Of a stretch of DNA of 64,000 nucleotides, positions 23,701-35,700 are shown one piece after another. How positions within the stretch are numbered: the stretch's first letter is position 1; each line of letters opens with the position of its first letter. The stretch comes from Vitellaria paradoxa. Taxonomy: Eukaryota; Streptophyta; Magnoliopsida; Ericales; Sapotaceae. The stretch spans positions 57,812,690 to 57,876,689 of the forward strand of contig CM034236.1 of assembly GCA_019916065.1 (NCBI GenBank), in the 5' to 3' direction. The position numbers were made by a program, and so were the translations under genes. The notes below the pieces were generated by a model, which searched no databases, was not told where the DNA came from, and was given only the letters and a program-made list of their open reading frames with translations.

Positions 23701-26700
23701 TAAGTAGTAGGAGAAGAGCCAATCTTACAACCCAAAATGTTTGCCAAGTCCCCCAGTTCTTCCAAAGCACCCACTGCCATAACTTCGGACTTTTGGAGAT
23801 TTATTTTTAATTTTGTAACCGCCTCGAAACCCAATAAAGGGTAGCGTAAATGCCCCACTTGCATCAAATCAGCCCCACAAAAGATGATAGAGTCATCAGC
23901 AAATAACATATGAGATATACTGAAAGAGTCTCTACCTATACCGACTGCAAAGCCATCAATAAAACTAGCTGCTTCCATTTGCTGCAACATCCTACTAAGT
24001 ACTTCCATAACTAAGAGAAAAAGGAAAGGAGAGAGGTGGTCTCCTTGCCTTAAACCTCTAGAAGAAGCAAAGAAACCTTCATGAGAACCATTGATCAAGA
24101 TTGAGAATCTAACAGTCGAAATGCACCATTTGATCCATTGGCACCATTTGCTGCCAAATCCCATTCTTCCTAACAAGTAAATCAAGAAATTCCAGTTGAA
24201 ATGGTTAAAAACTTTCTCAATGTCCAATTTACAAACAATTCCTGTTTCCTGTTTCTTAGTCTTTGAGTCAATAATCTCATTTGCTACTAAAACAGTGTCC
24301 AAAATCTGCCTTCCACCCACGAAGGCATTATGAGAAGATGAAATAAGAGGATCCAAAACTTTTTTCAGTCTGCTAGCAAGAACCTTGGATAGAATTTTAT
24401 AAACAGCCCCCATCAAGCTGATGGGCCTGAAGTCTTTAAAATCCACTGCACTTGGTTTCTTTGGAACAAGAGCAATGAATGTTGAATTCATGCTTCTAAC
24501 AAATCTGCTGCTGTCATGAAACTCAGCAAAAAATTGCAGCAGATCTGCCTTCAAAACATTCCAACAGCTTTGGAAAAAAGCAATAGTCTATCCATCTGGA
24601 CCAGGTGCTTTTTCTCCATTAAGATCATTTAGGGCTTGTAGGATTTCATTCTCAGAAAAGTGCTTTTCCAACTCTACAGCTTCAGTGGAACTGAGTTGAG
24701 AAAAATTCATTTTATCAACTTTTGGCCTCCAACAAGCCTCTTCCTCAAAGAGTTGCTGATAAAATTGCAGGATTCCCTGCCTAATCTCTTTTGGATCTTC
24801 TGTAATTGAGCCATTAAACCTTAATCTTTCAATCCAATTCCTCCTCTTATTTGCTGAAGTCATTTTGTGAAAAAACTTAGTGTTTACGTCACCCTCTTTG
24901 AGCCATTTAACTCTGGACTTTTGTTTCCAACTAATTTCCTCCATATGAAGTATTTTTTTCAGTTCCAGAAATTTTCTCCCTGCTGCTTTTGTCCAAATCA
25001 GAGAGCTTTCCTTCATCGTCTAATAAATCTAGATGACATATGTCCTTTTTGAGTTGGAGCTTTTGTTGCTCAATTCTTCCAAAAACTTCAGCATTCCATT
25101 TCTTTAAGTCAGCTTTGAGGCATGACAGCTTTTGCATTAACCTGTAACTAGCTGTTCCATTGAATTTATAGCTCTGCCACCATGCAGCAATCATTTCTTT
25201 AAAACCTTCGACTTGCAATCACATGTTCTCAAACCTAAAAGGTTTAGGCCCACCCTTTAACCCTCCCCCATCCAGCATAATTGGGAAATGGTCTGAAATT
25301 AATCTGGGCAAAGTTTTTTGATAGACTTCAGGGAATAATTCCTCCCAATCAGTAGACACTAGGAACCTATCAATTCTTGATTTACTAGTACTGTTACTCC
25401 AAGTAAATTTGTAACCTCCCAATGGCAAATCAATACAACGCAGATCATTTATAAATTCAGAAAACATATTCATGTTTTTAGTTCTTCTTTTACAATTCCA
25501 TTTATCTTCAATGCTTCTAACCATATTAAAATCTCCACCCATGCACCAAGGAGCATTCCATCGAAATGCAACAGCACTTGCTTCCTCCAAAAAGTCTGCT
25601 TTTAAACTATTCTCAACTGGTCCATACACACCTGTAAAGGACCAAAAGATATCCTCTTCTATCTGCTTAAACAAACAAGATAAGGTATGTGATCTAGCCT
25701 CTGATTCCAGAAGTGATAGCTTCCTATCATCCCACATGATCAGAATTCCAGCTGAAGCACCAACAGAATCCAGCGCAACCCATTTAACCCAGCTACCACC
25801 CCCCATAGATCTAACCATATAATCATCAGTAGTACTGTACTTAGTTTCCTGCAAACAGACCACATTTGGATGCCATGCCTTTACAGAAGATTTGATTATC
25901 ATTCTTTTTTCCGACCCACAGTAACCTCTAACATTCCAACTCAGGATTTTAGGCTTCATTTAAAACACAATGGTAATGGTTTTCTGCTTCTTCCTTCCCC
26001 AAAAACAGCCGACTGAGAGTCTTGCAAAGTTTCTTTGTCGTATGAAATTGTCCATTGCAGATTTTTTAGCTCTCGAACTCCTTTGCTTGATTCCAGTTCT
26101 AATTTTATGGAATCAACCATGATTGGCTGGATTATATTCCATCTTCGAAACCAAACCCATGTATATCTATAATACAAAATAGTAAAGGTAACGATAAAGA
26201 GAGAGAGTGATTGCAAGAGGGCTATCACAGGGGACTGGTGGTAGGATCACCGGAGAGGTACAAATGAACTGAATTAAATTAAATTTTAACTTATTTAATC
26301 TCAACTCGAATTATTTATATTGAACTTGAGCTCAGTTTGAATTTTTATATAGTCTCGAACTCAACTCAACAAAGAAGAATTAAGTCATTGTGTCCGTCCC
26401 ACTTGCTTGGAGTGTAGGGGCTCAACTATTGATTGTATATCGTTGCATGCTTTTTGGTAGAGCCCCCACCTAAGCGGGGCTATTCTTCTTCCAGGGAGAC
26501 AAAGTCGTCTCTCTACTAACGCACTTCTCTCCAGTGAGGCGTATTTGTGAAAAACCAAAAGCATCTTTATGAAGTCATCCTTGACTACCCCCTAGCATTT
26601 TTTATAAAAGACGATGGTGAATTCGTCCAAACCTAGGGCCTTGTCTCCACAAATCCCCCCCAGAGCTTGTTTGTAACACCGAGACACCCGAAGGGCTGGC

Positions 26701-29700
26701 TATGTGTACCTCGGGAGACCCGACCCAAGGAAAGTACTTTTCATCTATCTAATCTCCTTGACTTGAGTCTCAGAGTTTTAGTTTTAGCGACATTCATTTA
26801 GTCACTTGCTCGGATGTATACCCAAAAGTTTAAGCCCGATGAATCCATTGAGAGACACAAGGCTCGTCTTGTGACGAAGGGATAGACTCAAATGGGATCA
26901 ACCATTTGGAAACATTTGCTTTGGTAGCTAAAAAAAGTCCTCGATGAGAGTAAAGGATGATTGGGCGAAGAAAGGCATAGGAATCTTTGGGCATTGCTTA
27001 GGCCGAGTTAAGTAAAGACTGGCTACCTAAAAACATAACAAAAGACATGAAAACGCGCCCAAGACGCCAACATAGACAAAACCGCCGTAGGAATAGAGAC
27101 CTTTCAATAGAGCAGAGGCGAACTGATCAATGAATCAAATTCTTTTTTTTTTTTTTAGACTAGGATTTCATAATCAATTAAGGAAGAGTGACTCGAAGCA
27201 AGTGGTGCCATTCACTCTAAAGTGTTCTCAGCTCGCATGCATACATCCGTAAGCAACTTAGTGCAACATGGCAAATTTCATTGAGAGGAATCAACAAAGA
27301 AAAGAAAAATGGGTCAACATCTCGATGTTAATAAGCTGATTTTAGGAAAACCATTCTTGATTAGGTCTGATAGCACTTATGTTAAAAACTTTATGGGAAT
27401 CAAGCTTAGAAAGTTTGGTCAAGCTCGACTAGCGAGATAGAGAAACAAACTAGAATATTATAGGTTTAGGGTAGAATACCTAAAATTTGAGAAAAAAAAT
27501 TTAGCTGATGCCCTAACTAGAGAACTTGTTAATTACAGGATTCCTCATAAAATAGTTTGATTAAACCAGACCGACGTCGTTTTAGTCTAAATATAGTAAA
27601 TAAAATATTTATAAAAATATAATAAAATATTATTAAATATGTAAAAATTTTATTTAATATATATGTTATTTCATTGACCTGGCTCGCAAATTTTCGAGTT
27701 GTTTTTCTAAACTCGAGCCTGAATCTAAACAAACCACAAATCAAATTTGATTTGAACTCGATTTAGTCACCAAATGAACTTGAGCCAACTTTTTCGAGTC
27801 GAGCTCGAATAGCTCATAAATACCTCGATTCGTTTCTATCTTAGACTACCACCATTTGCTCTGCCTATTTTTTTTCTTCTTTTTCCATTTTATCCTATAA
27901 AATTAGACATGTAAAATAAATTGATCAAACATTGCCCCGATCTGATTGTTATACAATTTTGAAAATCGAATCAAGTCAAGCATATTCGACCCTAATTATG
28001 ATCCATTAACCATATGTATTTTTTAAAAATATTTTTTAATTTTTATAAAATAAATTAGCGATAATATGAACTTAAAATAAAATAATTAATTAATTGATTT
28101 TAAGAATAAATACTTTCTATTAATAGTTATTCTAGATTCATGGGGATTGGAATTTTTCAATCACAAATAAGAAATTAGTTGAACTCCCACTTTTAAGATC
28201 ATAAAAATACTCATATTTATTGTCTATTTAGTATAAATAAATAATTAAAAATAATATAAAGAAAATAGATTTGTATAATGAGTGTCAAATCAAGCTAAAA
28301 TTGAGGTTGAGTCATGAGTGCCTCAAACAAGGCTATAAGTGGCCCAAGTCCTAATTCTACAATGTAAGGATAGATCAGGATACAATTTGCACAGACATAG
28401 AACCAAATACAACCCTCTCCCTAAAGTAAGGTTGCATGTGGCTTGTCAGCTATAGGTGAAGGCTCCAATGATCTTATTCGGTCTCACCGGCAAACGAAGG
28501 AGAAACCTTGGCCTTGCAGCAACAAAAGCAGGGTTTCTAAGCTTTGAGACGACGACCACTGTTCCGGCGTCTAGTTGTGCCAATGAGCTTTGTTGATGAC
28601 CAGATAAGCTTCTATTGATTATTATGGGATAAAGGAGAGGGTTGATAGCAGAGATGCCTAAGATTCTTGGTATAGACGCAAGAACCACGCTACTAGTGTT
28701 TCTTGATAAGAACCCAAAAGAAATAAAAGAGAGTCTAGGATCTCTACTTTGATACCATGTCAAGGAACAAGTTTTGAATGGAAGGCTTGACACCCTTAAG
28801 GTTGTCTTGAGCATATATTTATACTCATATGAGATATGCACGATTTAAGAAAGGATAGAAATTCTGTACTAGGAAAGGAAAATAAAATCAAAGCTATTCC
28901 TATTATATATTATATATATATAAACACTTATAAATGAGCTCTTAGATATGGTGTTATTGCTGTTACCCCCTCCTCGTACAAATCCATGCACTTAAAGAAG
29001 TGTCCTTTCTTGTTCCTGTTTATGCCCAAAAGAAATAAGGAGAGAGAGTTTAGGATCTCTACTCTGATAACATATCAATAAACAAGGTGTGAATGAAAGG
29101 CTTGATACCATATCAGTGAAAAAAAAAACATTTGAATGAAAGGTTTGACACCCTTAAGGTTGTCTTGGCATATATTTATTCTAATTATTACATTATAGGT
29201 TCTCTTGTTTAAAAAAGATATCTTTTTGTTTTTGTGGTCAAGTGAAAAAGTTTTTCTATTGTTTCTTTTGCTCTTGACAGTTTACACACCCGAGCAGTTG
29301 GCAGAAAAGTACAGCAACATTACGTTTCTTCTGTACTGTTTCATCTTGGTCTTGGTTGTTGCCTTGCATCACTCTGTGTACAGGTGAAAACTACTTTTAT
29401 CTTTTTTTGTAGGGTAGGATCCAGATGGATATGCACTTAAAAGCAGCTACCTGATTTGTTTCTTATTTTAATAAATTCATTTATATGATAATTTTCAAGC
29501 TGTATCTCGATTCTGATTACAATCAAAATGAGGAAAATGCAGAAGAGGTGAAGTGCTGCTTTCAGTTCTTGGACATGACCTCAAGTCCTACTGGCACATG
29601 CTGCTTCCTTTTTCCTATGCCGTTGTTTCTGGTGCTGTAGGATCATGCTCAGTATTGTTTGCAAAATCCCTGTAAGCTGACGCTTTTCATTGCCTCCTTG

Positions 29701-32700
29701 GCTGCAAAAAGGGGGGGGGGGTGTTAAGAATTATAGAGTACTTGTTGTTTTTGACATTCAATGACTTGATTTTGCAGCTCTAATCTCCTAAGATTGTCCA
29801 TGTCTAGCACCTATCACTTGCATAGCTGGTTCACATACTCCATGCTTCTATTATTTCTTAGTACAGCTGGATTTTGGGTAATGATTTTACGCACAAGTTA
29901 TATATATTATTTCATGTTTTCTACAATTCCACGTGGAGACAATGAGTTTTCCAAGCTTCTGATCTTGTTCCTTATTTTTTTCAACTGCAGATGGCAAGGT
30001 TGAATGAAGGGTTATCACTCTTTGATGCAATACTTATTGTTCCTATGTTTCAGATTGCTTGGACTTTCTTCTCCATTTGTACAGGATTTGTATACTTCCA
30101 GGAATATCAGGTTCTCTATCTCCTCTCTCTCTCTCTCTGTGTGCGTGTGCACGTGCGAAATATCATTACTGATATTTGGGCTACATCTTGAAGATTTACA
30201 AGCTGTGTATGGACTGGAGTATGAGTATCAAGTACAGATGTGTGTCAAAGGATCAAACTTCCTTAAAACCTTTAATTTTGGGATATTGCGAGATATATCT
30301 AAACGTTGAACATGGATACATGGACACATTATAAACATTTGTATATCAGATAAAGTTGTTGCAAAAGTGGTTGTCCAATTTTACACCCCAAGTGCAAGGT
30401 GGTCGAAGTCATAGCAACAATAAATTTATTGGTGAAAATTGGATCGTGTCGAGAGAGAGCTATTTTAGGTAACCATTAAATGACAAAACTTATGGAGAAT
30501 GCTTATGTTTGGGATTTAAAACCTCAGAATGAATTTTAGGTTTATATCTACTTTTAGAAATGTTGGTTGAATTGATGAATCTAAGACAATTAAGAAAGGT
30601 ATTAGTTCAAGTCAAGTGGCAATTTCAATGGTTTTTCAAGGACTAAATTATAACTCAATCTAAACCCAAAGTGCAAAGAGTAGATCAAAGAATGAATCGT
30701 TAAGGACTTAATTGGAATGAGAATTGATTAAATTTAGTTGTGAAAATTTAATTCAACATGGTTGAGTTATAAGATCAAACATCTAGTGTGCATAACTCAT
30801 GTAGAGTGCATGAGAGCTCTAAATCTTGCATTTCTCGCACAAGAATCATAGGATTGTGCATGAAAATTTTAAATTAAGCAACCACATACAATCTACTATG
30901 AACCATACATACGAGAGTTAATCACACAACATCAATTAATGATTTCTAAAGATACTAAATATAATCAACCCACCATTCAATAAGAAAAATAAAAATTAAC
31001 ATTAAGTTCAAGGTCCCTTCAAGAACCTACTCACTCATAGCAAGAAGGAAATCCATGTTCAAAAATTTTTTGAAAAAGATAAGTAAAAGTTTTATTTCAA
31101 ACGAGCAGTTATAAGCATCAGGGTGATGCTTAGAAACTGCTGGAAAGCTTTACAAAGCATCCAACACCATTGATCAGCTCATAGTATCAAGAAAATTCAA
31201 AAAGAACAAATATCAAGTTCACTTCCCCCTTTCGCCCAACCATATAAACAATTTAGGACTAAAGACTTTATCTTTAGGATAGTCCTTATATCATCTTCAA
31301 ATATCTTCCTGTTACGCTCCTTCCAAATTATCCAAAAAAGGCAAAAGGGAACCAAGTTCCAAGTAAGCTTTATCCTTTTTGCCAAAGGTTGACCCCACCA
31401 AAGCAAAAGGAAATTTCCAATATCTTCTGGAAAACACATATGAACACCAAAACAATTAAGTATCAAACTCCATAGCTCAGCCGTCCAGGTGCAATGAATG
31501 AAGAGATGAGCAATAGATTCTCTGTTGCTTTAGACACAAAGGGCACCGATTGGCTAAGAGATATCCTCGATGCTGTAGGTTATCCAAGTCAAAATCTTAC
31601 CTTGTGAAGCACACCAAGAGAAAAATATAACTCTGGTAGGGACTGCAGCTTTCCAGACCTTCGGCCATGGAAAAACATCTTTAAAGCCACCCTGTAAAAA
31701 GGAATAAAAGGATTTTACTGAAAAGACCCTGTTCTTTGAATTCCTCCAAATAACCACATCAGAATTGTTAGTCAAATGAACTGAATAGTAAGTCCAATAA
31801 TGTCATAAGACTATCAAACTCCCAATCATTCACGTTCCTGCGTAACAGCACAAACCAACTGCTTTGGTTTCCATCATTATGGTAGTATTCAAAGACACTT
31901 GCCTCTTTGTTAGCTGCAATTTCATAGATTTCTGGGAAAATATTAGAAAGGCAGCCAATACCTAACCAATCTTGTCTCCAAAATAAAATTCTGTTACCTT
32001 TCCCAGCCTACCATGTAATACAACTACTAAAAGTCTGCCAAAGCCTTCTTATTCCTCTCCATAAACCAGTACTGAAAGGACTGGACACCGAAGAAGTGGA
32101 TCAGCCTCCAAACTCTTCACCATATTTGATTGCAATCAGCTTTTTCCATAGTCTATTGTCTTCCTGAGCATATCTCCAAAGCCATTTGCCTAATAAAGCT
32201 TCATTGTTTAGCTTCAATTGTTTGAATCCCACTCCTCCTGCCTCTAAAGGGTTTACAAACTTCGCTCTAGCTCACTAGACAGTGTTTGTAGACCACCTCA
32301 CTTCTTCCCCACAGGAAATCTCTTTGCATTCTTTCCAATTCCTTGATTACAGAGATTGGGGCTGTGAATAGAGATAAGAAATAGGTTGGTAGGCTAGTAA
32401 GAACACTTTTGATTAAAGTGATCCTTGCCCCAGTCGAGAGATATTTGAGTTTCCATCTAGCTAATCTGCTTCTGTATTTTTCCAAAACAGGGTCCCAAAT
32501 TTGTTTGGATTTATAAGGAGCACCCAATGGCAAACCAAGATAAGTAGTAGGAGAAGAGCCAATCTTACAACCCAAAATGTTTGCCAAGTCCCCCAGTTCT
32601 TCCAAAGCACCCACTGCCATAACTTCGGACTTTTGGAGATTTATTTTTAATTTTGTAACCGCCTCGAAACCCAATAAAGGGTAGCGTAAATGCCCCACTT

Positions 32701-35700
32701 GCATCAAATCAGCCCCACAAAATGATAGAGTCATCAGCAAATAACATATGAGATATACTGAAAGAGTCTCTACCTATACCGACTGCAAAGCCATCAATAA
32801 AACTAGCTGCTTCCATTTGCTGCAACATCCTACTAAGTACTTCCATAACTAAGAGAAAAAGGAAAGGAGAGAGGTGGTCTCCTTGCCTTAAACCTCTAGA
32901 AGAAGCAAAGAAACCTTCATGAGAACCATTGATCAAGATTGAGAATCTAACAGTCGAAATGCACCATTTGATCCATTGGCACCATTTGCTGCCAAATCCC
33001 ATTCTTCCTAACAAGTAAATCAAGAAATTCCAGTTGAAATGGTTAAAAACTTTCTCAATGTCCAATTTACAAACAATTCCTGTTTCTTTTCTTAGTCTTT
33101 GAGTCAATAATCTCATTTGCTACTAAAACAGTGTCCAAAATCTGCCTTCCACCCACGAAGGCATTATGAGAAGATGAAATAAGAGGATCCAAAACTTTTT
33201 TCAGTCTGCTAGCAAGAACCTTGGATAGAATTTTATAAACAGCCCCCACAAGCTGATGGGCCTGAAGTCTTTAAAATCCACTGCACTTGGTTTCTTTGGA
33301 ACAAGAGCAATGAATGTTGAATTCATGCTTCTAACAAATCTGCTGCTGTCATGAAACTCAGCAAAAAATTGCAGCAGATCTGCCTTCAAAACATTCCAAC
33401 AGCTTTGGAAAAAAGCAATAGTCTATCCATCTGGACCAGGTGCTTTTTCTCCATTAAGATCATTTAGGGCTTGTAGGATTTCATTCTCAGAAAAGTGCTT
33501 TTCCAACTCTACAGCTTCAGTGGAACTGAGTTGAGAAAAATTCATTTTATCAACTTTTGGCCTCCAACAAGCCTCTTCCTCAAAGAGTTGCTGATAAAAT
33601 TGCAGGATTCCCTGCCTAATCTCTTTTGGATCTTCTGTAATTGAGCCATTAAACCTTAATCTTTCAATCCAATTCCTCCTCTTATTTGCTGAAGTCATTT
33701 TGTGAAAAAACTTAGTGTTTACGTCACCCTCTTTGAGCCATTTAACTCTGGACTTTTGTTTCCAACTAATTTCCTCCATATGAAGTATTTTTTTCAGTTC
33801 CAGAAATTTTCTCCCTGCTGCTTTTGTCCAAATCAAGAGCTTTCCTTCATCGTCTAATAAATCTAGATGACATATGTCCTTTTTGAGTTGGAGCTTTTGT
33901 TGCTCAATTCTTCCAAAAACTTCAGCATTCCATTTCTTTAAGTCAGCTTTGAGGCATGACAGCTTTTGCATTAACCTGTAACTAGCTGTTCCATTGAATT
34001 TATAGCTCTGCCACCATGCAATCATTTCTTTAAAACCTTCGATTGCAATCACATGTTCTCAAACCTAAAAGGTTTAGGCCCACCCTTTAACCCTCCCCCA
34101 TCCAGCATAATTGGGAAATGGTCTGAAATTAATCTGGGCAAAGTTTTTTGATAGACTTCAGGGAATAATTCCTCCCAATCAGTAGACACTAGGAACCTAT
34201 CAATTCTTGATTTACTAGTACTGTTACTCCAAGTAAATTTGTAACCTCCCAATGGCAAATCAATACAACGCAGATCATTTATAAATTCAGAAAACATATT
34301 CATGTTTTTAGTTCTTCTTTTACAATTCCATTTATCTTCAATGCTTCTAACCATATTAAAATCTCCACCCATGCACCAAGGAGCATTCCATCGAAATGCA
34401 ACAGCACTTGCTTCCTCCAAAAAGTCTGCTTTTAAACTATTCTCAACTGGTCCATACACACCTGTAAAGGACCAAAAGATATCCTCTTCTATCTGCTTAA
34501 ACAAACAAGATAAGGTATGTGATCTAGCCTCTGATTCCAGAAGTGATAGCTTCCTATCATCCCACATGATCAGAATTCCAGCTGAAGCACCAACAGAATC
34601 CAGCGCAACCCATTTAACCCAGCTACCACCCCCCATAGATCTAACCATATAATCATCAGTAGTACTGTACTTAGTTTCCTGCAAACAGACCACATTTGGA
34701 TGCCATGCCTTTACAGAAGATTTGATTATCATTCTTTTTTCCGACCCACAGTAACCTCTAACATTCCAACTCAGGATTTTAGGCTTCATTTAAAACACAA
34801 TGGTAATGGTTTTCTGCTTCTTCCTTCCCCAAAAACAGCCGACTGAGAGTCTTGCAAAGTTTCTTTGTCGTATGAAATTGTCCATTGCAGATTTTTTAGC
34901 TCTCGAACTCCTTTGCAGGTTCCTTTGTGCTTCCTCCTTTCTCCATTTGCTGGTTCCTTCTTTTTTTTCAATAGAGTGCAGCAAGTCCATAAGCTTGTCT
35001 TCTAAATCCTCATTGGAGATTCCCAGAATTTTCTTCAGAGACTTCATTCTATTAAGAACCCAGGTAGAGATTTTTGCTGATCATGTCCACAGTCTCCTAG
35101 TAATAAGAAGTCAGAATTCCAATCTGCTGGATTGCAGGAAGCAAGAGGGGTGCAGTCTAAAGGCTGGAGCATACTCTCGAGCATAATTCATCGTCAGGCT
35201 TTCCTTCAAAAGGAGAATCTGCTCCAAAGTTGACAGCATCATTAACTGGAATGGAGAGGGCTAAGGGTAGAGGTGTACTTTTATCAGGATTGGTTTTCAT
35301 ACCCAACTTCCTGGAACTATACTTCTTCCCGAAGAATCTTTCACTGTCGGAAATAACTGTGGCCAGCTGAGGAGGACTATATATCTTCCTTAAAGAATCA
35401 TTACGGTCATTATTATCAACTGTCGGTTGAGAGAGGTCTCCATTAATGTGATCCAAACTGTCATTAATAGAGGATAATAACTCCTCATCCTTCAGATTAC
35501 CTAGAATCTCAAATTTATTATTTGAAGGGTGGTCTACCAGGTTCATTGAATATTGAGGTTTACCCTTAGTTTCCTTTGATGTTCCACCTACCCTGATCCA
35601 TTTAGTTTTCCTAGCAACATTGGAATGACTTTTGGATTTCTGAACCTCGGTCTGCTGATTAATTTTGCCTTTCCGAATGCCAAGAGAGGGGATATGCAAT

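Larger units (their letters stand above)
17219..26086 (+). repeat. tandem repeat unit A (8868 bp, NIPA8 exons 6-9 plus LINE)
   Basis: This segment is repeated almost exactly at 26087-34916. It starts TTGATTCCAGTTC and ends TCGAACTCCTTTGC inside LINE ORF1 sequence. In order it holds retroelement debris (17219-20340), NIPA8 exons 6-9 (20433-21266), intron sequence, and a minus-strand LINE whose 5' part is cut off at 26086, where unit B begins. Differences from unit B are mostly 1-3-base length changes. The first 4475 bases also occur as unit C. Confidence 0.93.
22225..26086 (-). mobile_element. LINE, copy A, truncated at its 5' side
   Basis: Minus-strand LINE with endonuclease (25959-25219), reverse transcriptase (about 25218-23427) and a C-terminal zinc-binding region (23011-22331), then a short 3' tail ending near 22225. 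ORF1 is missing because the element is cut at 26086 by the start of unit B. This domain order is typical of plant L1-type LINEs. Confidence 0.9.
26087..34916 (+). repeat. tandem repeat unit B (8830 bp)
   Basis: Second head-to-tail copy of unit A. It starts at TTGATTCCAGTTC directly after the LINE sequence TCCTTTGC of unit A. It ends at 34916, where the LINE continues into ORF1 instead of returning to the unit start. The start shows TTGATTCC and GGAATCAA, an 8-bp inverted repeat 14 bases apart. NIPA8 exons 6-9 are intact at 29281-30110. Small deletions relative to A break the LINE RT frame in several places. Confidence 0.93.

Noticed and set aside
25472..25822. 116-codon plus-strand open frame (also at 34302-34652)
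   Set aside because: Antisense to the LINE endonuclease domain; its repeat merely follows the tandem duplication.
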